NCBI GenBank assembly: GCA_051656645.1
Contig: JBOGCH010000013.1
Coordinates: forward strand, 37,482 to 101,481
Direction of reading: 5' to 3'
Length of the DNA: 64,000 nucleotides
From: JBOGCH01 sp051656645
GTDB taxonomy: Bacteria > Bacteroidota > Bacteroidia > Bacteroidales > Marinifilaceae
A program made the position numbers and the translations under genes. The notes below the pieces were generated by a model. The model did no database searches, had not been told where the DNA came from, and was given only the letters and a program-made list of their open reading frames with translations. Positions 33,611 through 41,627 of this stretch are shown here, one piece after another (position 1 is the first letter of the stretch; each line of letters starts with the position of its first letter).

Positions 33611-35572
33611 ATGAAAAAGTATATTTATATAAGTGTTGCATGGGTAATGCTAGCTGTGACGGGCTGTAGCTATTTGGATATGGTGCCGGAAAAGGATATT
33701 GAAACGATAGAGTCCATTTTTGAAAAGAAAGAGTCAGTACTTGTTTGGTTAAAAACGTGTTATTCCTTTTTTAATGAGAGTACCGGTAGTATAAGATATA
33801 ATCCACAGTTTTTAGGTGCAGACGAGATGGTTGCTGGTGATTTTACGCGTCGTGAAGGAAGTGCAACATCGGACAAATTTTCTTTCTGTGGATTCTTTAT
33901 TGGTGATGGTATACAGATGTCATATGATCCATATGGTAATATTTGGAATGATAACACGGTGTATGCAGGTATTCGTTATTGTAATACATTTATCAATAAC
34001 ATTGATAATGTTTATAACATGCTTGAAACGGAGAAAAGATTATGGGTGGCCGAAGTAAAGGCTCTTAAAGCCCATTTCTATTTTGAATTAATGCAACATT
34101 ACGGTCCTATTGTTTTGGTACCGGAGAACATTGATTTAGGAAATGATGTGAGTGTAATGTTACAACCAAGAAGTAGTATTGATGATTGTGTTGAAGCTAT
34201 TGTGAAGTTGTTGGATGAGGCAATGGTTGATTTACCACCACTAAATCAAAAGGAATTTTCTCGTTATGCATACCATTCGCAGGAGTCAGCAGTTGCATTA
34301 AAAGCCAAAGCGCTTTTATTAGCAGCATCGCCACTTTTTAATGGAAATCCTGCTTATCGTAATATAAAGAACAAAAATGGAGAGCCACTATTCTCTTCGA
34401 CATATGATGCGGAGAAATGGAAGAAAGCTGCCGAAGCTGCCGATGAGGCCGTAAGAGTAGCTGAGTTAAACGGTAAGGCTTTAATTGCAGGATCAAAGCT
34501 GCATAATACGCCACTTCTAAACACGATGTTAGATATAGAGAAATCTGTTCAGGCTACAGGTTTTAATAATGATGAGGCATTGTTTATGACGCGTTACTCA
34601 AATCCGTTGAGTGATATGTATGCAAGCCGTACATTACCTTATATTCTTGATGAAAATTCGGACCATTATCATGTAAGTAACAGAGGTTGTATCTCCCCTA
34701 GTATGAAAATGGTTGAGATGTATTATACAAAGAATGGAGTACCTATTGAGGAGGACAAAACGTGGGATTATAGTCAGCGCTTTAAAATGGGTAAAGAAAT
34801 TAGTTCGGACTATAAAGATGTAGTAGGTCTTGAAACTGAAAATGTAAAGGAAGTGCTTAACTTACATTTACGCAGAGAGCCAAGATTTTACGCACATATT
34901 GCCGCCGACAGATGCTATTGGCAACGCGGTAAGGAAAGAAAGCATTTAATGCTTATTAAACCTTATAGAGGTGAGGAAATTGGTACACGTTCAAAAGTAA
35001 TAGATCCTTCGGTACCACAGAACCTTTCGGGTTATTGGTTGAAAAAGGGTACTTATTCAGAGGTGTCGGCTAAGGATTATTTAGCTGTTTATCAACGAGA
35101 AGAAGCTGTAATATTGATTCGTTTAGCTGAGTTATATATGATGCAAGCTGAGGCATGGAATGAGTATGAGGGACCTAGTGAGAAGGTTTATTCCGCATTG
35201 GATAAAGTGAGAAAAAGAGCAGGACTGATAGGTGTTAAGGAGGCTTGGACAACTTATTCAAAATATCCGGAGAAGGTAACCAATAAAGAAGGATTAAGAG
35301 AGATTGTGAGACGTGAATGGAACATAGAATTTGCTTTTGAAGGCCATCGTTTCTGGAATCTACGCCGTTGGTTAACTGCTCAAGATGAGCTGAACCAGGC
35401 ACAATATGGATGGAATATCACATCGGATAATGCTCGAGGATTCTATAATAATTATGAAGGTCCTATTGTAGTGTGGTCTAAGCGTAAATTCCTTGCACCA
35501 AAAGATTATCTGTTCCCAATAAAGAGTGAGGATATCCTTGTGTCAGGGAATGTACAGAATCCTGGATGGTAA
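33611..35572 (+). CDS. SusD/RagB-family glycan-binding lipoprotein
   Basis: The 653-residue surface lipoprotein (lipobox AVTGC, Cys19) is the lid partner of the SusC encoded just upstream. Family marks are the N-terminal CSYLDMVPEKD, the TPR-like helices around RYCNTFINNIDNV and WVAEVKALKAHFYFELMQHYGPIVL, the late segments LIRLAELYMMQAEAWNEY and EGLREIVRREWNIEFAFEGHRFWNLRRW, and the ending DYLFPIKSEDILVSGNVQNPGW. It is longer than the archetypal SusD (about 550), like many large Bacteroidales SusDs. Confidence 0.93.
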   Translation: MKKYIYISVAWVMLAVTGCSYLDMVPEKDIETIESIFEKKESVLVWLKTCYSFFNESTGSIRYNPQFLGADEMVAGDFTRREGSATSDKFSFCGFFIGDGIQMSYDPYGNIWNDNTVYAGIRYCNTFINNIDNVYNMLETEKRLWVAEVKALKAHFYFELMQHYGPIVLVPENIDLGNDVSVMLQPRSSIDDCVEAIVKLLDEAMVDLPPLNQKEFSRYAYHSQESAVALKAKALLLAASPLFNGNPAYRNIKNKNGEPLFSSTYDAEKWKKAAEAADEAVRVAELNGKALIAGSKLHNTPLLNTMLDIEKSVQATGFNNDEALFMTRYSNPLSDMYASRTLPYILDENSDHYHVSNRGCISPSMKMVEMYYTKNGVPIEEDKTWDYSQRFKMGKEISSDYKDVVGLETENVKEVLNLHLRREPRFYAHIAADRCYWQRGKERKHLMLIKPYRGEEIGTRSKVIDPSVPQNLSGYWLKKGTYSEVSAKDYLAVYQREEAVILIRLAELYMMQAEAWNEYEGPSEKVYSALDKVRKRAGLIGVKEAWTTYSKYPEKVTNKEGLREIVRREWNIEFAFEGHRFWNLRRWLTAQDELNQAQYGWNITSDNARGFYNNYEGPIVVWSKRKFLAPKDYLFPIKSEDILVSGNVQNPGW

Positions 35573-35623
35573 ACAGCTGGGAGTATATGAACAAGTATTA
35601 ATAGCTACGTAAAACTTAGTATT

Positions 35624-36931
35624 ATGAAAAATATATTTCTTTTATTGCCAATGTTAATGTTACTATGGGCATGTGAGAAAGATGAGGTAATAAATAGCTC
35701 ATTTATATCCTCCGATAATATAACCTTTAGACCTATTGCGGGTGGAGCAGTAATGTATTATAATCTCCCTGACAGTGAGGATGCACGTTCCATAAAAGTG
35801 CAGTATACAGATGCTCAAGGACAGCAGCTTACAAGAGTAGGCAGTTATTTCTGTGATTCATTAGTAATAATTGGTTTTAATGAAGCACGTAAACATGTAG
35901 AAGCGCAGGTGTCTATGGTGTATAAGGACGAGACAGAATCGGAGAAAACAAAGGTTTTCTTTGATACACATGACTCGGGAGCCTATTCCTTTTGTGATAA
36001 TGCGCGTATAGATCCATTCTGGTATGGTTTTTCATTAATCTATGATGCACCAGAGAATAGTAAAGGGCTTGCTCATGTATATTATCTTGGATTAAATCCG
36101 TTAACTAATAAACGCGATACTCTACGTATTGATACATTCGTTATTACACCAGGAAGTGATACGCTAAATTATATATTAAAGCAAATCTATCCGGAAAATA
36201 CTGTTATTGTAAGGACTGAAGATTATAGGGGTTATACAGTAAGAGAAAAGGTTTGGGATAAGGTGAGTATCTATAACTCAACTTATTTATCAGCGGATAA
36301 CTTTGATTTCTATAGTCCTGATGATTTAATTATTGAAGATGATTTAGTAAAATTAAGTGCAAAATATCTGTTCGATCAGGATTGTAAGGGACTAGAGGTA
36401 TTTACCAAAGCATCTAGCAGTATATATTACACATTTGTTGCTGGCCCATATGCGGTAGGTAAACCATTTATTTTTGATTTTAAAGATCAGCCGCGTATAC
36501 CTGCCTATTTAAATTTCCATAGTATGTTGAATGTTAATAAATATGGTAATTTACATCCTTGGGGAGCTTATTATATGTACAATAGAACCCCTAACTCCAT
36601 AGACGTTTTTGCATCCAATGATGTTGACGATGACGAATCATGGGTGAAAATAGGTTCTTACCACCAAAGTAAAACCACACAAATGGAAAATAGATGGAGT
36701 TATAGAGGACCAGGTTATGGCTTGACGCATAAAATAAATAATATAGAAGAATTCGATGCTGCCGAACCATGTAAAGTGACTATACATTTTCCACCTTCAA
36801 AAGAAAGTTATCGATATTTGAAAGTTATTTTTAATGAGACATTTGACAAGTATACAGACGTCCATGATGGTAATATTAATGATTACGTTACCCTACATGA
36901 GATTGAAGTGTTTGTTAAGCAGGACGATTAA
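35624..36931 (+). CDS. Surface lipoprotein with DUF4959/DUF5126/DUF5000-like domains
   Basis: The 435-residue lipoprotein has lipobox LLWAC (Cys17). The N-terminal part (FRPIAGGAVMYYNLPDSEDARSIKVQYT) reads like DUF4959, the middle (FYGLSL-type strands, IYNSTYLSADNFDF) like DUF5126. The C-terminal about 150 residues (YMYNRTPNSIDVFAS ... DESWVKIG ... RYLKVIFNETF) read like the discoidin-like DUF5000. I name these from memory of SusCD loci and could not search. Such proteins are thought to be extracellular glycan-binding partners of SusCD. It lies 51 bases after susD in the same transcription unit. Confidence 0.68.
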   Translation: MKNIFLLLPMLMLLWACEKDEVINSSFISSDNITFRPIAGGAVMYYNLPDSEDARSIKVQYTDAQGQQLTRVGSYFCDSLVIIGFNEARKHVEAQVSMVYKDETESEKTKVFFDTHDSGAYSFCDNARIDPFWYGFSLIYDAPENSKGLAHVYYLGLNPLTNKRDTLRIDTFVITPGSDTLNYILKQIYPENTVIVRTEDYRGYTVREKVWDKVSIYNSTYLSADNFDFYSPDDLIIEDDLVKLSAKYLFDQDCKGLEVFTKASSSIYYTFVAGPYAVGKPFIFDFKDQPRIPAYLNFHSMLNVNKYGNLHPWGAYYMYNRTPNSIDVFASNDVDDDESWVKIGSYHQSKTTQMENRWSYRGPGYGLTHKINNIEEFDAAEPCKVTIHFPPSKESYRYLKVIFNETFDKYTDVHDGNINDYVTLHEIEVFVKQDD

Positions 36932-37002
36932 AAAATATATGGGAAGAAAGATAATATCTTCATAGTAGATGAATAATTCTATACAAATTAATTTTTAAAA
37001 GT

Positions 37003-38484
37003 ATGAGAAACCTATTACTAAGCATTTTCACATTACTATTTATTTGTAGTTGTGGAAATATAGAGGATACATATAAAGATATGGCCGGAGATGGACCTAT
37101 TCGTAATGTAGGAAAATGTACAAACCTTAAAGTGGTTCCGGGCTGGAGACGGTTAATACTCAATTGGACTAACAGTGTAGATCCGCATATAACAAACATT
37201 AAAGTAACGTGGACCAATGATGAAATTGTAAAGGATACTATCCTTGCGGCAACAGATGGATCGGTAGAACTATCAAATTTGCAGAATGGAAATTACGAGA
37301 TTCATGTTGCCAATATGGATAAAAATGGAAATGAATCTATTCCGGAAATTGTATTTAGCAGACCGTTTACAGAAGAACATGAAATTGTGCGTTCGTTTCC
37401 ACGAGTGGTGAATAAACATTTCTTTGTGAACGACCGGTTAATATTGTTTTTTAGCAACTGGATTGATGAGCTTCAAGATGTAGCAATAAGTTATGTAAAT
37501 AAAGAAGGAAAAAAACAGCTTCTGGACATAACTAAGGATGATGTTGAACAAAAATACTTCTTGCTTGAGGAGGCAATAGATCCAACTAAAGTGGTTGAAA
37601 TACATCGAAGAGGGTTTATACAGGACTGTCAGGATACAATACTATTTGAACCGTTTAACTTAAAGAAGGAGTTTGCAATAGCAACAGACTTCAAGAAAGA
37701 GTTGTTTAGAGACTACGGTGTTTTGGAAGTAACTGAGGACTTTGTGCAGAGTGTTGAAACGCTAAACTTAAATTTCTCAATAGGATCACTTGAGGATATC
37801 TTATATTTTCCTAATCTAAAAACATTGAATTTGGCGAAAGGTAGGTATATGAATGTTCCTATAATGACGGCGGACAAAAGTGCTAGTAAGGTAGATGATA
37901 AGGCTGCCTCTATATTCGCATTAACGCAGGCTTTTGAATTATTAGGGATAAAGGTGAATAGATATAATAGCCATTTTGATGTTGGCCAGACATTAGATTT
38001 CGTGACGATGTGCGATAATCCCGAAGTTCCTGAACGTGAATATATCAGTGCGGATGATTTAACTTACACTTGCTCAATTCCGGATGAGAATGACTTTAAT
38101 TCGTTTTTAGAATATCTTTTTGATGGCAATATAAAAACTACGTGGAAGCCTGAACTTAATCCTGAGCATAGAACATACGAAGTTATTGTGGATTTGAAAG
38201 AGATGAAACAGTTATCGGGGGTTCATATTGGTCAAGACAGTAAAAAAGGATTCAGTATATTTAGATTTATGCCTAATGTTGTAACGGTGAAAATATCGAC
38301 AGATAGAGCAACGTGGAAAAATGCTACCTATGAAGAGGAAATCACAATAGGTGCAACAGGTGGAGAGATTACTGAAATTATTTTCAAAAATAATGGACCA
38401 TGTAGATATGTAAAACTTATAGTAAATGATATCCTATATGGAAAAAACTATGGTACAGGTTTAGCTATGTTTAGTCTGTTTTAA
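37003..38484 (+). CDS. Surface lipoprotein with DUF4998-like and discoidin-like domains
   Basis: The 493-residue lipoprotein has lipobox FICSC (Cys17). The N-terminus (MAGDGPIRNVGKCTNLKVVPGWRRLILNWTNSVDPHITNIKVTWTND) matches what I recall as DUF4998, a fibronectin-like module of SusCD loci. The C-terminal about 150 residues (YLFDGNIKTTWKPELNPEHRTYEVIVDLKEMKQLSGVHI ... FMPNVVTVKISTDRATWKNATYEEE ... RYVKLIVND) form an F5/8 type C (discoidin) fold. It is the last gene of the locus, before a hairpin terminator. Like its neighbour it probably binds glycan on the cell surface. Confidence 0.72.
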   Translation: MRNLLLSIFTLLFICSCGNIEDTYKDMAGDGPIRNVGKCTNLKVVPGWRRLILNWTNSVDPHITNIKVTWTNDEIVKDTILAATDGSVELSNLQNGNYEIHVANMDKNGNESIPEIVFSRPFTEEHEIVRSFPRVVNKHFFVNDRLILFFSNWIDELQDVAISYVNKEGKKQLLDITKDDVEQKYFLLEEAIDPTKVVEIHRRGFIQDCQDTILFEPFNLKKEFAIATDFKKELFRDYGVLEVTEDFVQSVETLNLNFSIGSLEDILYFPNLKTLNLAKGRYMNVPIMTADKSASKVDDKAASIFALTQAFELLGIKVNRYNSHFDVGQTLDFVTMCDNPEVPEREYISADDLTYTCSIPDENDFNSFLEYLFDGNIKTTWKPELNPEHRTYEVIVDLKEMKQLSGVHIGQDSKKGFSIFRFMPNVVTVKISTDRATWKNATYEEEITIGATGGEITEIIFKNNGPCRYVKLIVNDILYGKNYGTGLAMFSLF

Positions 38485-38506
38485 TATTATCTATTGAATA
38501 AGAACG

Positions 38507-38542
38507 CGCCTTCTGGAAGTTGGATTGTACTTCTGGAAGGCG
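38507..38542. terminator. Bidirectional terminator between the SusCD locus and cbiO
   Basis: CGCCTTC (38507-38513) pairs with 38536-38542 and GAAGT (38516-38520) with 38529-38533. The stem has a 2-by-2 internal mismatch and an 8-base loop. It lies between two convergent genes. Confidence 0.6.
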
Positions 38543-38559
38543 TTTGTTGTATTGGGCTG

Positions 38560-39390
38560 TTATTGTATTTTGCGACTAATCGAATTTTCTAGTTTGAGTA
38601 TTTCAGTCTTTAGATTTTCCTTTTCGGCCTCTATATGATTTATATTTTGCTGTAAATTTGATATTATAAGCTGATAGGGTTGTTCTAGTCCGCACTCTTT
38701 AAGTAGCTCAGCATTCTCAAAGATATTTTTAGTAGTATCGTCTGCAATAATCTTTCCTTGGTGCATAACAATAATCCTATTGCAAAGCTCCCATGCCATT
38801 TCTAAGTCGTGAGTAGCAATAATACATGTATGATTAAATCCTTTTATTTGGTCAATAAGCAGACGTCGAGCTTTGGGGTCAAGATTTGAGCTAGGCTCAT
38901 CAAGCACAAGGATTTCAGGCTCCATGGCAAGTACGGAGGCAATGGCAGCACTCCGCTTTTGACCACCTGATAGATGATAAGGAGCACTTTTCCTATAGCT
39001 TAAAGCTCCAACGGCAGATAGAGCTAAGGATACTCTGCGCTCAATCTCTTCCAGAGGTAACTGCATGTTAGTGGGACCAAAAGCAACATCCTCTTCAACC
39101 GTTGGCATAAAGAGTTGATCATCGGCATTCTGAAACACTAAACCTACCTTTTTGCGGATGATGGATGAGGTTTTCTTAGATAAGGGAATATCGCCAATAT
39201 TTACTGAGCCCTCAGTAGGTAATAGTAATCCGTTCATGTGTAAAATCATTGTTGATTTTCCGGCTCCGTTGGAGCCGATAAATGCAACTTTCTCCCCGTG
39301 ATTTATACGGAAACTGATACCCTTTAATGCATGGTATCCTGATGGATATTTATAATGTACGGAACTAAATTGCACAAAATGATGACTCAT
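38560..39390 (-). CDS. cbiO: Energy-coupling factor ABC transporter ATPase (CbiO-like)
   Basis: The 276-residue ATPase has Walker A GSNGAGKST (39-47), the Q-loop FQNADDQLF typical of CbiO/EcfA, the signature LSGGQKRSAAIA, Walker B ILVLDEPSSNLDP and the switch His in IATHDLEMA. The last 35 residues form a predicted coiled coil (HIEAEKENLKTEILKLENS). It should energise CbiMN-CbiQ, encoded at 26-28 kb, but it is separated from them by the SusCD locus and lies on the opposite strand. It is convergent with that locus. An independent partner elsewhere in the genome cannot be excluded. Confidence 0.87.
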   Translation of the reverse strand: MSHHFVQFSSVHYKYPSGYHALKGISFRINHGEKVAFIGSNGAGKSTMILHMNGLLLPTEGSVNIGDIPLSKKTSSIIRKKVGLVFQNADDQLFMPTVEEDVAFGPTNMQLPLEEIERRVSLALSAVGALSYRKSAPYHLSGGQKRSAAIASVLAMEPEILVLDEPSSNLDPKARRLLIDQIKGFNHTCIIATHDLEMAWELCNRIIVMHQGKIIADDTTKNIFENAELLKECGLEQPYQLIISNLQQNINHIEAEKENLKTEILKLENSISRKIQ

Positions 39391-39549
39391 AACTTATATA
39401 TTTAAACAAATGAGTTTACGGTATTCTATGATTTAAGTGACCTTTTGATAAGGTTAAAAAAGTGTAGAAATAATTTAGTGTGATTAAATATTGGCACAAA
39501 TAAAAGTGTTATTACGTTAAACCATAAAACGTTATTAATAATTAGAGTT

Positions 39550-40062
39550 ATGAAGAAGCTAATATTATCCATTGTATGTTTAATTTCCTGTAGTTGTATT
39601 AAAGCTGAGAACATTAATAAGATATTACTGGATGGCGGTTTTAATTTTAACAAAGGGTATCTTGTTGGCATTGCATATGACAGGACTATCCCAACATGGA
39701 AAAGTCAAGGCGTAGGTATTGCTTTTGACTATATTCAAACCAGACGCAAACATCTTCCTAAATCCGATTATAATCCCTATGTGGCAGTATTTTCGCCTCA
39801 GTACAGATATTCTTTTATTGATCGCTATTTCTTTCTTGATTTAACGGCGGGGATACCCCTAGGTTTTACGGGTTATAGCGACAGGACAAATAAGGGCAGT
39901 GATGTACGGTTTACTTATGGAGTACATTTACGGGCATCTGGAGGATACCACATTGATGACAACTGGAGTGTTTCAATTTGGGTAAAGGATATGGTCTTGG
40001 CCCGCTCTCATACCCACATTAATACATTTTTAGGCGGAGCCTCAATAGGATATCGATTTTAA
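39550..40062 (+). CDS. Small outer-membrane beta-barrel protein, TraO-like pattern (unassigned)
   Basis: The 170-residue protein has a signal peptide (MKKLILSIVCLISCSCIKA) followed by about eight amphipathic strands rich in Tyr, Phe and Gly, ending GGASIGYRF with a terminal aromatic, as expected for an outer-membrane barrel. The pattern (opening strand, GVGIAFDYIQTRR, FFLDLTAGIPLGFTGY, closing VLARSHTHINTFLGGASIGY) resembles the TraO proteins of Bacteroidetes conjugation loci as I remember them. No other conjugation gene is nearby, so I only call it a TraO-like barrel. It lies between cbiO, which is divergent, and lpdA. Confidence 0.45.
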   Translation: MKKLILSIVCLISCSCIKAENINKILLDGGFNFNKGYLVGIAYDRTIPTWKSQGVGIAFDYIQTRRKHLPKSDYNPYVAVFSPQYRYSFIDRYFFLDLTAGIPLGFTGYSDRTNKGSDVRFTYGVHLRASGGYHIDDNWSVSIWVKDMVLARSHTHINTFLGGASIGYRF

Positions 40063-40119
40063 TGGCTAATAAACCTACTTAACGCTGATAAATTATTACA
40101 ATATTTTCAATATAAATTA

Positions 40120-40127
40120 TAGCTTTG
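40120..40127 (+). promoter_or_regulatory. -7 box for lpdA
   Basis: TAGCTTTG is an exact TAnnTTTG, 52 bases before the lpdA ATG. No clear -33 TTTG is seen at the expected spacing. Confidence 0.45.
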
Positions 40128-40179
40128 TAACAATGAAAACGTTTTAATAACTTCTCTTTGGAGAAAACTTAAGCATTGT

Positions 40180-41577
40180 ATGACTAATAACTATAATTTA
40201 ATTGTAATTGGTAGTGGTCCCGGAGGATACGTGGCTGCTATTAGAGCTTCGCAGCTTGGAATGAAGGTTGCGGTTGTTGAGAGAGCTGAATTGGGAGGGA
40301 TTTGTTTAAATTGGGGATGTATTCCTACAAAATCACTTTTAAAATCAGCGCAGGTGTTAGAGTATGCAAATCATGCTGCTGCCTATGGTGTGCAGGTTGA
40401 AGCTGCAAAGCCAGATTTCGATGCAATTATAACTCGAAGCAGAGGTGTGGCGGAGAAAATGAGTAAAGGGATAGATTATTTGTTTAAGAAGAATAAGATT
40501 GAAGTTATTCAAGGACATGGACGCGTTATTGGTGAACAAAAAGTTGAAGTAAAGAATGCAGAAGGTGATGCGACTGTATATTCTGCAGATCATATAATTT
40601 TAGCTACGGGTGCCCGTTCAAAAGAGCTCCCTAATATTCCTCAGGATGGGGAGCGCGTAATTGGTTATCGCCAAGCTTTAACGCTTGACCACTGCCCTAC
40701 TTCTCTTTTGGTTGTGGGCTCTGGAGCAATCGGCTCTGAGTTAGCTTATTTCTATAATGCCATGGGTGCTAAAGTTACTCTAGTTGAGTTTATGCCAACA
40801 ATCTTGCCGGTTGAGGATGAAGAGGTATCTAAGCAAGTAGGACGCTCATTTAAAAAAGCCGGGATAGAGGTTTTAGTTAAGAGCAGTGTTGAAAGTATTG
40901 ATAAAAGTGGAGAGCTATTAAAGATATCGGTGAAGAATAAAAAAGGTAACATTGATGTTTACGAAGCGGAAATGGTGCTTTCAGCTGTTGGTGTAACTCC
41001 TAACGTAGAAAACATAGGTTTACAAGAATGTGGTATAGAGATGGAAGGGAGTAAAGTAAAAGTAGACGAGTTCTATGAAACGTCAATGAAAGGGGTATAT
41101 GCTATAGGCGATATTGTACACGGCCAAGCGCTTGCTCATGTTGCATCAGCAGAGGCTATTTGTTGCGTTGAACGTATTGCAGGTTTACGTCCGGAGCCTA
41201 TTGACTATAGTAATGTACCGGGATGTACATATACAACGCCTGAGGTAGCATCCGTTGGCTTGACTGAGGGTAAAGCTATTGAGGCAGGTTATATGATTAA
41301 AGTTGGAAAATTTCCTTTCACAGCTTCGGGTAAAGCCACATCTGCAGGTGCAACAGAAGGATTTGTAAAACTAGTTACAAATGAAGAGAATGGCGAAATT
41401 CTTGGAGCTCATCTTGTTGGAGCCAATGTTACAGAGATGATCTCAGAGCTTGTTCTAGCACGTAAAAAAGGATTAACTACGCATGATTTGATTACAACAA
41501 TACATCCACACCCCACAATGAGTGAGGCTGTTATGGAGGCTGCAGCTGCAGCACTTGGAGAGGCTATACATATCTAA
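40180..41577 (+). CDS. lpdA: Dihydrolipoyl dehydrogenase
   Basis: The 465-residue flavoprotein reoxidises dihydrolipoamide in 2-oxo-acid dehydrogenase or glycine-cleavage complexes. It has the FAD motif VIGSGPGGYVAA (9-20), the redox disulfide Cys42/Cys47 in GGICLNWGCIPTKS, the NAD motif VVGSGAIGSELAYFY, the second FAD motif YAIGDIVHG, and the catalytic pair His444/Glu449 (HPHPTMSE), the same numbers as in E. coli. It has its own promoter and terminator, with no partner E1/E2 or gcv genes beside it, so its complex cannot be inferred from context. Confidence 0.95.
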   Translation: MTNNYNLIVIGSGPGGYVAAIRASQLGMKVAVVERAELGGICLNWGCIPTKSLLKSAQVLEYANHAAAYGVQVEAAKPDFDAIITRSRGVAEKMSKGIDYLFKKNKIEVIQGHGRVIGEQKVEVKNAEGDATVYSADHIILATGARSKELPNIPQDGERVIGYRQALTLDHCPTSLLVVGSGAIGSELAYFYNAMGAKVTLVEFMPTILPVEDEEVSKQVGRSFKKAGIEVLVKSSVESIDKSGELLKISVKNKKGNIDVYEAEMVLSAVGVTPNVENIGLQECGIEMEGSKVKVDEFYETSMKGVYAIGDIVHGQALAHVASAEAICCVERIAGLRPEPIDYSNVPGCTYTTPEVASVGLTEGKAIEAGYMIKVGKFPFTASGKATSAGATEGFVKLVTNEENGEILGAHLVGANVTEMISELVLARKKGLTTHDLITTIHPHPTMSEAVMEAAAAALGEAIHI

Positions 41578-41594
41578 TATGCGCTTAAATAAAT

Positions 41595-41626
41595 AAAAAA
41601 GCTCTGCCAGATGGCAGAGCTTTTTT
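41595..41626. terminator. Bidirectional terminator between lpdA and the GH110 gene
   Basis: AAAAAAGCTCTGCC (41595-41608) pairs with 41613-41626 over an AGAT loop, with a T-run in both directions. It is shared by two convergent transcription units. Confidence 0.9.
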
Positions 41627-41627
41627 A

